In this document: in pieces, positions 22,951 to 31,952 of the stretch
How the letters are laid out: every line of letters begins with the position of its first letter
Position numbering within the stretch: position 1 is the stretch's first letter
Assembly (NCBI GenBank): GCA_036504155.1
Contig: DASXVQ010000119.1
Coordinates: 30,482 to 94,481, forward strand
Direction of reading: 5' to 3'
DNA from: JACRCT01 sp036504155
GTDB taxonomy: Bacteria > Myxococcota > Myxococcia > Myxococcales > UBA5297
DNA length: 64,000 bases
Program-made: the position numbers and the translations under genes
The notes under the pieces: generated by a model
Told to the model about the DNA's origin: nothing
Databases searched by the model: none
Seen by the model: only the letters and a program-made list of their open reading frames with translations

Positions 22951-23124
22951 CTAGTCCACGAGCGAGAGTTTTCTCAGCGCCTGAAGCTGTGCTGGGCTGA
23001 CTGCTGCGAATGCATACGAATCGGCGCCTGTGTCTTGGCTGACTAGCACGAGAGGTCGGCCAAGTCGCTCGACGATCGCATTGAGCTGTTCCGCGTCGAC
23101 GCGCAGGCACCTGTACCGGACCAC
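22951..23124 (-). CDS. Small uncharacterised protein or gene fragment, low GC
   Basis: A 57-residue frame from GTG at 23124, including AEQLNAIVERLGRPLVLVSQ and SYAFAAVSPAQLQALRKL. GC content is clearly lower than in the neighbours, and codon use lacks the strong G/C third-position bias. No ribosome site or domain is seen. It could be a foreign fragment or a true small gene. The rest of 22818-23180 shows nothing else. Confidence 0.35.
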   Translation of the reverse strand: MVRYRCLRVDAEQLNAIVERLGRPLVLVSQDTGADSYAFAAVSPAQLQALRKLSLVD

Positions 23125-23180
23125 GCAGCCCCGCGGGCCCCTCGTTCGCAGGGCGAGCGCACCGCTTCGGCGAGCCCGCC

Positions 23181-25376
23181 TCACCGCGCCGGGTCGACCA
23201 CGCCGAACTTGCGCGCGAACCAGTAGGCGAACAGGTAGTCCGCGCCGGGACTGGGCGGGTAGAGGCCCGAGCGGAACCTGAACGGCCCGTCCTTCCAGGC
23301 GAACACGTCGCGCGGCGCCTCGTAGATGGGGTAGGCGCGCAAGGACTGCAGCCGCCCGCCGTCCATCCAGTCGTTCTTCCAGGGCAGCGACGGGAACGGC
23401 GACATCGAGTAGCTGGGGTTCACCCGCCAGTCGACGTCCTCGAAGACCTTGGGCGCGGCGATCTCTTGCATCACCAGCAGCGCCTCCTCCAGCTCCGGCT
23501 GCACCACGCCGCCGAAGTCGCCGACGGTCGCGGTGATGAGCTGGTAGAGCCCGAGCCGCGTGTCGCGCAGGTTCTCCAGCGCGATGCGGTTCGCCCGCCG
23601 CAGGTCCGAGGTGTGGTTGTTGGTCTCGTCGCACAGCAGGTAGAGCGTGAGCAGGCTCTGGACGATGAGGTGATTGCCCGACCAGTCGCTGGTGCCGTAC
23701 TCCCACATCGCGCCATTGCCCTGGTCGACGATCCAGCCGCGCTCCTTGGCGAAGAGCTGCTCGAACTGCAGCAGCCGCGAGTAGCTGCCGGTCATCCAGT
23801 ACAGAAGCCCGTTGGCGATGAGCTCGTTGCCCCCGCCGTCCTTGGCGACCGCGAAGTTGGCCACCAGGTCCTCGATGATGCTCACCATCTTCTGCTGCTC
23901 GGCCGTGTAGCCCGAGAGCTTGGAGAGCACGAGGTGCGCCCAGGGGAAGGAGACCCAGTAGCCCTTGAGCATGTCGTTGTTGGCGCCCCTCTGCCAGTCG
24001 TAGCCGGCGTAGGTTCCGGTGCCCTGGACCCAGCTCGGGTCGGTGTTGCCGGGCACGTGGACGCGGATGGTGCGGGCGAAGTCGCCGCCGGTGCCCACGA
24101 TGTCGAAGCACATGAACTGGCCGCGCAGCGCGGTGAGCAGGTTCTGCAGCGCCGCCGGGTCCTTGGTGGCCTCGTAGCGCATCGCCTGGCTGGCCGCGTA
24201 GACGCCGGTCCAGAGCATCGAGTCGCCGCTGGGGATCTCCTGCGCCGGGACGGCGGTCAGGTCGTTGGCGACCAGCATCCCCGCGCTGTTGAGGAAGCGG
24301 GCCGGCATCTCGGCGTCCAGGACCGCGGCCTTCTCGGCCAGCGTCTGTCGCAGGGCCCGGTTGCGCAGCCGCGCCTCGACGAGGGCGATGGGGTCGACCA
24401 GGCGCTGGATGACCCGGAGCGTGTCGGGGTGGGCGCGGTAGAAGTCGAGGTCGGTGTAGTCGCGCACGAAGTAGTGCATCGCCTCCTGGAAGTCGGCGCG
24501 GCCGACGTACGGCGCCATCTCCGGGAGCGTGTGGTACTGGGCGTAGGTCGTGAAGAGCGTCGCCTTGGTCCCGGCGGGGATCGGGTCGTGGCTGGCGAGC
24601 TCCACGCGCTGATTGTGCCAGAGCGGATCGGCCCCGTTCGCGGCGGACCAGGTCCAGGTCTCCTGGAACGACGGGGCGGCTCCGGCGCTCTGCGGCGCGA
24701 ACGTGCCCGACAGCTGGTTCCAGGCGGTGCGCGCGAAGCTGGCGGTGAAGGCAACCGGCGCCGGGTCGACGCCGTCGCGGGTCAGGCCCTGGTAGCTCCT
24801 CACGAAGCCGACGCGGTCCAGCGTGACCGTCACCTCCAGCGTGTCGGTGGCCGTGCCCTCCCAGGCCAGCGCGACCTGCTCGCCCTCGAAGCGGGCGGTG
24901 TCCCAGGTCTGGACGTGGTGGACGGTGTAGCCGCCGGCGGCCGCGGGGCGAAGCTCGACCTGGCCGCGGTAAGCGCCGTAGGTCGCCTCGCTGCCGGTGA
25001 CGTCGTAGAGGCCGGGAACCGGCGAAGGCGAGGCGTCGGGACCGGCGGGGGCCGCGGCGTCGAGGCCCGGGGCGGCGGCGTCGGGAGGCTCGGGGGCAGA
25101 AGCGTCGCGGGCAGTGCCGGCGTCGATGGCGACGACCTCGGCATCGGAGGCGGGCGGCTGGCTGGCGTCGACCGGTGCGGCGGAGGCATCGGCCACCTCG
25201 GAACCGGCGTCGACGGCCGTGGCTTCGGCATCGGGAGCCGGCTCCGCGTCGGCCCCGGACGCGGCAGCATCGGGTCGGATCTGGTCCGCGTCGAAGCCGG
25301 CGCCGGAGCCCGGATCACAGGAGCAGCCTGCCAGCGCCAGGACGAGTGCCAGGACCAGGAAGCGCGCGAGATTCAT
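23181..25376 (-). CDS. Large Asp/Ala-linker lipoprotein of unknown function
   Basis: A 731-residue lipoprotein. The signal peptide ends in LALAGC (Cys near residue 18). A long Asp/Ala/Pro-rich linker follows (to about residue 120), typical of myxobacterial surface lipoproteins. The next domain (about 120-270) is beta-rich (VTGSEATYGAYRGQVELRPA). The large C-terminal domain is helical with aromatic-rich repeats (LWTGVYAASQAMRYEATKDP, GGNELIANGLLYWMTGSYSR, YGTSDWSGNHLIVQSLL). This suggests an alpha/alpha barrel of the kind found in glycan-processing enzymes, but no catalytic motif is certain. The 3' end has a decayed partial copy at 17430-17530. No operon partner. Confidence 0.8.
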   Translation of the reverse strand: MNLARFLVLALVLALAGCSCDPGSGAGFDADQIRPDAAASGADAEPAPDAEATAVDAGSEVADASAAPVDASQPPASDAEVVAIDAGTARDASAPEPPDAAAPGLDAAAPAGPDASPSPVPGLYDVTGSEATYGAYRGQVELRPAAAGGYTVHHVQTWDTARFEGEQVALAWEGTATDTLEVTVTLDRVGFVRSYQGLTRDGVDPAPVAFTASFARTAWNQLSGTFAPQSAGAAPSFQETWTWSAANGADPLWHNQRVELASHDPIPAGTKATLFTTYAQYHTLPEMAPYVGRADFQEAMHYFVRDYTDLDFYRAHPDTLRVIQRLVDPIALVEARLRNRALRQTLAEKAAVLDAEMPARFLNSAGMLVANDLTAVPAQEIPSGDSMLWTGVYAASQAMRYEATKDPAALQNLLTALRGQFMCFDIVGTGGDFARTIRVHVPGNTDPSWVQGTGTYAGYDWQRGANNDMLKGYWVSFPWAHLVLSKLSGYTAEQQKMVSIIEDLVANFAVAKDGGGNELIANGLLYWMTGSYSRLLQFEQLFAKERGWIVDQGNGAMWEYGTSDWSGNHLIVQSLLTLYLLCDETNNHTSDLRRANRIALENLRDTRLGLYQLITATVGDFGGVVQPELEEALLVMQEIAAPKVFEDVDWRVNPSYSMSPFPSLPWKNDWMDGGRLQSLRAYPIYEAPRDVFAWKDGPFRFRSGLYPPSPGADYLFAYWFARKFGVVDPAR

Positions 25377-25674
25377 CGCGACAGCCTATTGGCTGGGCGC
25401 TGCCGGCTTCAAATGGCGGCCAGGTTTCCGGGCCTGGAGCCTGGCACCGGGGCCGCTTTCGGGGAATTTGGAGAAAGCAGGCCCAACGATCCGTAGTTCC
25501 TAGGCAATCGACCGATCGTGCCCTTCGGCCCGCATCATTAGATCCCCCAACGGCGCCCCCCGTCTCCCGAGGCCCGCCTTTGCACTTCTTCACACGACTC
25601 CCACAGGACGCTTCACGCACGATGTCTACGGTCAGGTCGTTGGCGCTTCACCCCACGAACCAAGGAGACCTGAC
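25377..25674. promoter_or_regulatory. Divergent intergenic region with direct repeat before the Spy/CpxP-like operon
   Basis: About 300 bases without a gene separate the lipoprotein (minus) from the Spy/CpxP-like operon (plus). CTTCACACGA (25588) and CTTCACGCACGA (25611) form an imperfect direct repeat with 23-bp period about 60-90 bases before the operon. This is two helical turns, the kind of spacing OmpR-type regulators can use. AAGGAG precedes the ATG at 25675. Binding by the downstream regulator is inferred. Confidence 0.35.
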
Positions 25675-26151
25675 ATGTTCGGCATCCTCATCGGCACCCT
25701 CTGCCTCTTGGGCCTCATCCACGTCCTGCGCCGCGGTCGCTGGCACCACGGCTACGGCCACGGCTGTGGCGGCTCGCACGGCGGCTACGGCATGGGCGGC
25801 CCGCGCTTCTGGCTGCGCCGCACCTTCCTGCGCCTGGGCACCTCCGCGGCCCAGGAGAAGGTGATCGTCGAGGCCGCGGACGAGCTGCGCGAGCACGGCA
25901 GCAAGCTCTGGAGCGAGGTCCAGCAGTCCAAGGCCGACCTCGCCGAGGCCCTGCGCGCGGAGCCCTTGGACAGCGCCAAGGTCCAGGCCGCCTTCGCCCG
26001 CCACGACGGGGTTATGGCCGAGCTACGCAAGGCCGCCGTCGATGCGCTGGGCAAGGTCCACGCCATCCTCGACCCCGAGCAGCGCAAGCGCCTGGCCCAG
26101 ATGATCGAGCGGCCCTACGGCTTCGGCTTCCACGGCGCCTGCGGCTGCTAG
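25675..26151 (+). CDS. Spy/CpxP-like envelope stress or metal-responsive protein
   Basis: A 158-residue protein with one N-terminal hydrophobic segment (residues 2-18), then a His/Gly-rich stretch (RWHHGYGHGCGGSHGGYG) and a helical domain of about 100 residues ending DPEQRKRLAQMIERP. That end corresponds to the LTxxQ motif of Spy/CpxP proteins, which are periplasmic chaperone-like sensors of envelope stress. The His-rich part could bind metals. AAGGAG sits before the start. It is followed by a small His/Cys protein and an OmpR/CpxA-like two-component pair, as CpxP is linked to CpxRA. Confidence 0.8.
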   Translation: MFGILIGTLCLLGLIHVLRRGRWHHGYGHGCGGSHGGYGMGGPRFWLRRTFLRLGTSAAQEKVIVEAADELREHGSKLWSEVQQSKADLAEALRAEPLDSAKVQAAFARHDGVMAELRKAAVDALGKVHAILDPEQRKRLAQMIERPYGFGFHGACGC

Positions 26152-26166
26152 GAAGGGAGACTGCCC

Positions 26167-26388
26167 ATGAGACGCGCCCTGCTCATCGTCCTGCTCTCGT
26201 TCGGAACCGTCGCCGGCTACGCCTCCGGCATCCACCACCTGCGCCACGGCGGCTGCGGCTCCGGGCACGGCTACGACCAGCGCTCGCAAGGCTGGTCCTG
26301 CCCCTGCCACGAGGCGCCGCCGCCGGCGCCACCCTCCCCCGCCGCGCCGCAGCAGCCCAAGGCTCCGGAGACGCCGCCTTCGCAATGA
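26167..26388 (+). CDS. Small exported His/Cys-rich protein
   Basis: A 73-residue protein with an N-terminal hydrophobic segment (residues 4-20), then HHLRHGGCGSGHGYDQRSQG, WSCPCHE and a Pro/Ala-rich tail. His, Cys and the CPC motif suggest metal binding. GGGAGA lies before the ATG, and it is 15 bases after the Spy/CpxP-like gene, so they are cotranscribed. No family recognised. Confidence 0.65.
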   Translation: MRRALLIVLLSFGTVAGYASGIHHLRHGGCGSGHGYDQRSQGWSCPCHEAPPPAPPSPAAPQQPKAPETPPSQ

Positions 26389-26481
26389 CACGGCTCGACC
26401 GACCCGGCAGGGACGCCGGACGCTCCTGGCGCGTCCGAGTCGTGGGACTATCGACCATCGACTGCTGACTCTCGACTCCCC

Positions 26482-27168
26482 ATGGCCTTCCGCGTCCTGC
26501 TCATCGACGACGACCCGCGGCTCGCCGAGCTCTTGGGCGGCTACCTCGCGCAGAACGAGGTGAGCCTCTCCCACGCGCCCGACGGGCCGCGGGGCTTGGC
26601 CATGCTCGACGCCGACCCCTTCGACGCGGTCTTGCTCGACGTGATGATGCCGGGGATGAACGGCCTGGACGTCTGCAGGCGCATCCGCGCCAAGGGCAAC
26701 ACGCCCATCCTCATGCTCACCGCGAGGGGCGACGAGGCGGACCGCGTCGTCGGCCTGGAGCTGGGCGCCGACGACTACATCCCCAAGCCCTTCAGCCCGC
26801 GCGAGCTGTTGGCCCGGCTGCGCGCGGTGCTGCGCCGCTCCCGGCCCGAGGCCGTCGCCGACCGGCTGCAGGTGGGGCCCATCGCCATCGACGCCAACCT
26901 GCGCGAGGCGAAGGTCTCCGGCCGCGTGCTGGACCTGACCGGCCTGGAGTTCGACCTGCTGCTGGCCCTGGTCCGCCGCGCCGGCCGCGTCATCCCCCGC
27001 GAGGCGCTGCTCTCCGAGGCCGGCCGCTCCGACACCGTGGTCTCCGGGCGCACCGTGGACGTCCACGTCTCGCACCTGCGCGCCAAGCTGGGCGACGACC
27101 CGAAGGACCCCAAGCTCATCCGCACCGTGCGCGGCGTCGGCTACGTCCTCAGCAAGGGCGAGCCGTGA
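26482..27168 (+). CDS. OmpR/CpxR-family response regulator
   Basis: A 228-residue regulator. The receiver domain has D9-D10-D11, phospho-acceptor D53 (AVLLDVMMPGMNG), Thr in MLTARGD and Lys in YIPKPFSP. The C-terminal winged helix (about 130-225) has the OmpR signature LTGLEFDLLLALVRRAGRVI, and RTVDVHVSHLRAKLGDDPKD with TVRGVGYVL. The partner kinase starts on its stop codon (GTGA). Target genes probably include the two upstream His-rich protein genes. Closest by layout to CpxR. Confidence 0.92.
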   Translation: MAFRVLLIDDDPRLAELLGGYLAQNEVSLSHAPDGPRGLAMLDADPFDAVLLDVMMPGMNGLDVCRRIRAKGNTPILMLTARGDEADRVVGLELGADDYIPKPFSPRELLARLRAVLRRSRPEAVADRLQVGPIAIDANLREAKVSGRVLDLTGLEFDLLLALVRRAGRVIPREALLSEAGRSDTVVSGRTVDVHVSHLRAKLGDDPKDPKLIRTVRGVGYVLSKGEP

Positions 27169-28490
27169 GGCATCACCACCGCCCCCACCACGGGCCGCGG
27201 GTGCCCTACTTCTTCCGGCTGCAGCGCCGGCTCTTCTTCTCCTTCGCGATCACGATCCTGCTCACCGGCGCCCTCTTCTCGGCCGCCCTTCGCGCCTTCT
27301 CCGACGACACCTGGAAGCAGCAGTCGCAGCGGCTGCAGACCCTGGTCGGCGGCGAGTTCGCGCGCGTGTGGGAGCGCCCGGACGAGCGCGCGGCGTTCGC
27401 CGAGCGCATCGCCGCCGAGCTGAGCGCCTCGGTCGAGCTGCGCGACGCGCGCGGCGCCGTGCTGCAGAGCATCGGTCCCGCGTGCCGCTGGCCGATGACG
27501 GCGCGCGTGATGCGCGACGGGCAGCTCCTGGGCGAGATCCGCGGCTGCGCCGAGCAGGGCCGCGGCTGGACCCTGTGGCGCCTGGCCCTTCCGCTGCTGG
27601 TGATCGTCCTGGCGCTGTGGTTCACCGCCGGCCGCATCTCCGGGCGCATCCTGCGGCCGCTGGGGATGGTGGTGCGCGTGGCCGAGGAGCTGGGCGCGGG
27701 CAAGCTCGAGGCCCGGGTGCAGACCCACTGCCTGCGCAACGGCGAGGAGCGCATCGTCGCCGAGAGCCTCAACCGCATGGCCGACCGCATCGAGCGGCAG
27801 ATCGCCGACCAGCGCGAGCTGCTCTCGGCGGTCTCGCACGAGATGCGCACGCCGCTGGGGCACATGCGGCTGGTCACCGAGATGGCGCGCACCGGCGGCC
27901 TGGAGGACAAGGCGCCAGGCCCGGCCGGCCAGGTGAAGTGGATCGACGAGCTGGAGAAGGAGATCGCCGAGATGGACACGCTGGTCGGCGACCTGCTCGC
28001 CAACTCGCGGCTGCAGTTCTCGGCGCTGTCGATCCAGCGGCTGGACGGAGCGGAGCTGGCGCAGCGGGCGCTGGAGCGCGCCGGGCTGCCCGCCACGCTG
28101 CTGTCGGCGGAAGACGAGCTGGGCCTCGACGGCGACCCGACGCTCCTGGGCCGGGCGCTGGCGAACCTGCTCGAGAACGCGCGGCGGCACGGCGGCGGGG
28201 CCACCAAGCTCGCGGTCCGGCGCGAAGGCGAGCTGGTGCGCTTCGAAGTGGAAGATGCCGGGCCGGGGTTCAAGCCCGGGGACGAAGCGAAGGCCTTCGA
28301 CGAGCTCCGCCAGCGGACGCACGCCTCGACGCACGGCGCGTTGGGGCTGGGGCTCAACCTCGTGCGGCGGATCGCCAAGGCGCACGGCGGCGACGCCTGG
28401 GCCGGCAACCGCGAAGGGGGCGGGGCGCGGGTCGGGCTGTCGGTGCGACGGCACCCCGAGCCTGTCGAGGGGCCAGCGTTCAATCCTTGA
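27165..28490 (+). CDS. CpxA-like sensor histidine kinase, C-terminus built from a repeat element
   Basis: A 441-residue kinase starting with GTG on the regulator stop (GTGA). The N-terminal cytoplasmic end is His-rich (MRHHHRPHHGPR). Transmembrane helices lie near residues 25-45 and 140-160 with a periplasmic sensor of about 95 residues between. A HAMP domain follows, then the H-box with H225 (SHEMRTPLGH), the N-box NLLENARRHG and G-boxes DAGPGFKPGD and GALGLGLNLVRRIAKAHGG. The last dozen residues (HPEPVEGPAFNP) come from a dispersed repeat starting at 28452, so the original stop was probably lost or the element inserted near the gene end. Confidence 0.9.
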   Translation: MRHHHRPHHGPRVPYFFRLQRRLFFSFAITILLTGALFSAALRAFSDDTWKQQSQRLQTLVGGEFARVWERPDERAAFAERIAAELSASVELRDARGAVLQSIGPACRWPMTARVMRDGQLLGEIRGCAEQGRGWTLWRLALPLLVIVLALWFTAGRISGRILRPLGMVVRVAEELGAGKLEARVQTHCLRNGEERIVAESLNRMADRIERQIADQRELLSAVSHEMRTPLGHMRLVTEMARTGGLEDKAPGPAGQVKWIDELEKEIAEMDTLVGDLLANSRLQFSALSIQRLDGAELAQRALERAGLPATLLSAEDELGLDGDPTLLGRALANLLENARRHGGGATKLAVRREGELVRFEVEDAGPGFKPGDEAKAFDELRQRTHASTHGALGLGLNLVRRIAKAHGGDAWAGNREGGGARVGLSVRRHPEPVEGPAFNP

Positions 28491-28545
28491 GGCCTCGTCC
28501 GGCACCCCACGGACTGAACTCTGGCCCCTCGACAAGCTCGGGGTG
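28452..28545. repeat. 24-bp inverted repeat overlapping the kinase 3' end
   Basis: Arm CACCCCGAGCCTGTCGAGGG plus GCCA (28452-28475) pairs with TGGCCCCTCGACAAGCTCGG plus GGTG (28522-28545), with one mismatch. The family recurs as a single arm at 48152-48178 and degenerate at 12367-12390. The left arm encodes HPEPVEG in frame with the kinase. It may also terminate transcription. Confidence 0.75.
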
Positions 28546-28589
28546 TCGGAAGTGGACGTAGCCCCGCCCGACGGCGGAGGATCGCTGCC

Positions 28590-29387
28590 ATGCCCATCCC
28601 CTCCAGCGCGCTGACCGGCGGCGTCCCCACGCTCACCACCGTCCCGCCCGCGCCGCGTGAGCCCTCGCCCGTCGCCCGGAGGCTCGTCTACGGCTACCAG
28701 GGAAGCCAGTTCGTGATGCTTCTCGTCGGCGTGATCTTCCTGGTCATCGGGCTCGCCTTCACCGGCGTCTTCTGCTGGTCGCTGCCCATCGACCTGGCCA
28801 TCGAGGCCACCGGCAAGGCGTACTCGGGCGTGGTGACGAAGGCGGAGCCGAACTACCACGCCGAGGTGAACGGCGAGCACCCGATCGAGGTCAGCTACAC
28901 CTACTCCTTCGACGGGGCGCAGTTCGAAGGCTCCTCGAGCATGCTCGGCCAGGAGTACCTCCAGCTCCAGCCGGGCTCGACGATCGACCTCGAGGTCGCC
29001 GATGCGCGACCGCAGTGGTCGCGCGTGAAGGGCGGCACCTACGGCTTCTTCGGCTACTTCGGCGCCTTTACGCTCCTCTTCCCGATCATCGGCGGCCTCT
29101 TCGCGTTCCTCGCAGTGCGCTCCAACCGCCGCGAGATCCGCGCGTACCGCGAAGGCCGCCCGGTGATGGCCAGGGTCACCTACGCCGGCCTCGACCACTC
29201 CACCAGGCTCAACAACAGGCACCCGTTCAAGATCTCCTGGGAGTTCAAGGTGAACGGGAGCGCCAGCTACACCGGGTCGATCTCCTCGATGCGCGAGGAG
29301 GACCTTCACGCGTTCGCGACCGCCGGCGAGATCGTCGTGCTGTACGACCCGGAGGACCCGGGCATCAACACGCTGTACGTGCCGTAG
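28590..29387 (+). CDS. Membrane protein with two DUF3592-like domains
   Basis: A 265-residue protein with transmembrane helices near residues 42-66 and 148-172. A beta-rich domain follows each: YSGVVTKAEPNYHAEVNGEH, then VSYTYSFDGAQFEGSSS; and ARVTYAGLDHSTRLNNRHPF, then SWEFKVNGSASYTGS. The pattern of a modifier strand, a YxF-G-x-F strand and a VxYDPxDP end (VVLYDPEDPGINTLYV) is that of DUF3592. GGAGG precedes the ATG. No operon partner and no known role. Confidence 0.75.
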   Translation: MPIPSSALTGGVPTLTTVPPAPREPSPVARRLVYGYQGSQFVMLLVGVIFLVIGLAFTGVFCWSLPIDLAIEATGKAYSGVVTKAEPNYHAEVNGEHPIEVSYTYSFDGAQFEGSSSMLGQEYLQLQPGSTIDLEVADARPQWSRVKGGTYGFFGYFGAFTLLFPIIGGLFAFLAVRSNRREIRAYREGRPVMARVTYAGLDHSTRLNNRHPFKISWEFKVNGSASYTGSISSMREEDLHAFATAGEIVVLYDPEDPGINTLYVP

Positions 29388-29582
29388 AGCCGGCGTTCGC
29401 CGCACCCCTGGTCATCACCATCGCGCGCTCGGTAACGGCTGCGTCGCCGGCCAGACCGCGCTCGTCGCCGGCGGCCTGCGCCCGACTCGAGGCACGCACG
29501 TCCGGCCGGGAACCGCGAAGCCTCGCTGGTTGTCTTCAATGACAGCCAGCCGCGACCTCGACCGCCAAGAAGGAGGCCGCCC

Positions 29583-31868
29583 ATGCGGGAGCCTCGCCAG
29601 GATTCGACTGCCCGGAGCCCCGCCGTCGTGGTCCGCTACTTCTGGGGCGAACGCCTGCTTCAGTCGACCCTCCACCGGGATCCGACCGAGGTGAAGATCG
29701 GCGCGACCGCGCGCTGCGAGTTCGATCCGGCGGACGGCCTCGCGGAGCCGCAGTTCACGCTCCTGTCGCCCTCCGGCGATGGCCTGTCGTTGAACGTGCC
29801 ACCCGGCGCCCACGCCGAGCTGACCCGCGAAGCGAAGACAGTCACGCTGCCCGCGGGGAGCCATCCGCTCTTGCCCCTCGACCGCGTCTGCATCCAGATC
29901 GGCCGGACCCGCAGCGAGATCTCCTTCCTCCCCGCTCCGCCCCGGGTCGGGTTGGGCCACCGCGTCGGCTTCGTCTACACCGCCGCCCTCCTGCTCGCGA
30001 CCCTCGGGGCCGGGCTCTTCGTCGCGAAGGCGCAGTTCGCGTCTGCCGAGCCGTCGGCTCTCTCGGAAGACGAGGCTAGGGACGTGGCCGATTTCCTGCG
30101 CGCGGACGACGCCCAACGCCCGAGCGTGCTCAACCTCGTCCACCAGAACCTCGCGGAAAGGCACTCGAGTGCCGAAGGCGCGCTCGGCACTTCTGCCAAG
30201 GTCCACCGCTCGGCTCCCAAGGCTGCGGGACCCCGCGCCAAGAGCGCCGTCTGCCGCTTGGCCATGCTCAAGGTCCTCGGCCCCCGATCCGGGTCCAGCG
30301 GTTCCCTCGGGAGCCTCCTGGGCCCGACCGGCGGTCTCGGCGGCTTGAGCACTTCGTTTGGCAGCAGCGCAGTCGCGACGCAGGGCCTCTCCGGCTCGCT
30401 GCGCTCCCACTCCTTCGCCTTGCCGGCGGCCCAGGTCACCGGCGAGGACCTCTCGACCGCAGGCACGAGCCCCTTCGTCGCGACCGCCTCGAAGCGGCTC
30501 TCGACCTTCTCCGTCGACGTCGACACTGCTTCCTACAGCATCGCCCGCCGCTTCCTGCTCGACAGCCGGTTGCCCCCGCCCGAGTCCGTGCGGCCCGAGG
30601 AGTTCCTCAACGCCTTCAGCTATGCGTACCCGTCGCCGGACGACGGGCCCTTCGCGGTGTACTTCGACGGCGCGCCCTCGCCGTACGGCCAGGGCAAGCA
30701 CCTGCTGCGCATCGGGGTCCAGGCGCGGCGCGTCGAGGGGCGCGAGCGCAAGCCGGCCCACCTCACCTTCCTGGTGGACGTCTCCGGCTCGATGGACTCG
30801 CTCGACAAGCTGTCCCTGGCTCAGCAAGCGCTGGAGATGCTCGTCGGCCACCTCCAGCACGGCGACACCGTCGCGCTCGTCACCTTCTCCGACCATCCGC
30901 GCGAGGTGCTGCCGGCCACGGGAGTGGAGCAGGCGAATCGAATCCGCTCGGCCATCCGCGGCCTGCGGATCGAGGGCTCCACCGGGCTGTACCAGGGCCT
31001 GAAGACGGCCTATGCCGTCGCCGCCAAGTCGCTCGCCCCGAAGGCGATCTCGCGCGTCATCCTGCTCTCGGACGGGGACGCGAACGTGGGTCCCACGGAC
31101 CACTCCCAGATGCTCGAGGCCATCCGAGGCCACGTCCTCGAGGGCGTGACCCTGACCACCGTGGGCTTTGGGATGGGCAACTACCAGGACCGGGTGATGG
31201 AGCAGCTGGCGGACAAGGGGAACGGAAACTACGTCTACGTCAACGACCTCGACGACGCGCACCGCGCCTTCGTGCAGCAGCTGGGCGGCACGCTCGAGGT
31301 GGTGGCCAAGGACGTGAAGATCCAGGTCGCCTTCAACCCCGAGTCCATCGTGCGCTACCGGCTCATCGGCTACGAGAACCGGCGGCTCGCCGCACAGGAC
31401 TTCGCCAACGATCGGGTGGACGCGGGCGAGATCGGCGCCGGTCACAGCGTGACCGCGCTCTACGAAGTGGAGCTGGCCCCCGGTCGCGGAGAGCAGAGCC
31501 TGGCCACGGTCGCCGTCCGGGCCAAGGCGCCCAACGGCGAGCGGTCCACCGAGTCGGACTTCGTCTTCCGGCCGGGCATGCTCTGGCAGCGATTCGAGGG
31601 CGCGCCGACCGATCTGCGCTGGGCCGCGGGCGTGGCCGGCGCCGCCGAGCTGATGCGCCAGAACCCGCTCGTGAGCCACTACATCTACCGCACGGCCTCC
31701 CGCGTGGCGTGCGGCGCGACGAGCCAAGTGCCCGATCGCGAGGAGTTTTGCGGGTTGCTGCGCGGCCTCGCCGCGGCCGAGCAGGAGCTGACCTTCGGCG
31801 GCGTCCGTTTCGACCGCAGTGGCGCCCGCCTCGCCGCCTTCCAGTCGCCGGGCCACGCGCGCGACTGA
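29583..31868 (+). CDS. Von Willebrand factor A protein (YfbK-like) with N-terminal FHA-like and membrane segments
   Basis: A 761-residue protein. Residues 15-115 form a beta-rich domain resembling the FHA-like start of myxobacterial GltG/AgmX-type proteins (VVVRYFWGERLLQSTLH). A transmembrane helix follows near 122-145. A low-complexity Ser/Gly linker with two Cys leads to a YfbK-like core (TFSVDVDTASYSIARRFLL, EEFLNAFSY). The VWA domain has the MIDAS motif D399-V-S-G-S, with T of GSTGLY and D of LSDGDANVGP. The C-terminal DUF3520-like part ends AEQELTFGGVRFD. GGAGG precedes the ATG. The N-terminal domain and helix are an unusual addition to the YfbK family, suggesting envelope anchoring. Confidence 0.85.
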   Translation: MREPRQDSTARSPAVVVRYFWGERLLQSTLHRDPTEVKIGATARCEFDPADGLAEPQFTLLSPSGDGLSLNVPPGAHAELTREAKTVTLPAGSHPLLPLDRVCIQIGRTRSEISFLPAPPRVGLGHRVGFVYTAALLLATLGAGLFVAKAQFASAEPSALSEDEARDVADFLRADDAQRPSVLNLVHQNLAERHSSAEGALGTSAKVHRSAPKAAGPRAKSAVCRLAMLKVLGPRSGSSGSLGSLLGPTGGLGGLSTSFGSSAVATQGLSGSLRSHSFALPAAQVTGEDLSTAGTSPFVATASKRLSTFSVDVDTASYSIARRFLLDSRLPPPESVRPEEFLNAFSYAYPSPDDGPFAVYFDGAPSPYGQGKHLLRIGVQARRVEGRERKPAHLTFLVDVSGSMDSLDKLSLAQQALEMLVGHLQHGDTVALVTFSDHPREVLPATGVEQANRIRSAIRGLRIEGSTGLYQGLKTAYAVAAKSLAPKAISRVILLSDGDANVGPTDHSQMLEAIRGHVLEGVTLTTVGFGMGNYQDRVMEQLADKGNGNYVYVNDLDDAHRAFVQQLGGTLEVVAKDVKIQVAFNPESIVRYRLIGYENRRLAAQDFANDRVDAGEIGAGHSVTALYEVELAPGRGEQSLATVAVRAKAPNGERSTESDFVFRPGMLWQRFEGAPTDLRWAAGVAGAAELMRQNPLVSHYIYRTASRVACGATSQVPDREEFCGLLRGLAAAEQELTFGGVRFDRSGARLAAFQSPGHARD

Positions 31869-31952
31869 GCTGCTCCGCTCCGAGCCCGAGATGGAAAAGG
31901 GGGCTGGCAGGGTCACCGTCGCGCCTGCACCTTCGCTCTCGTCGGAGGGCGC

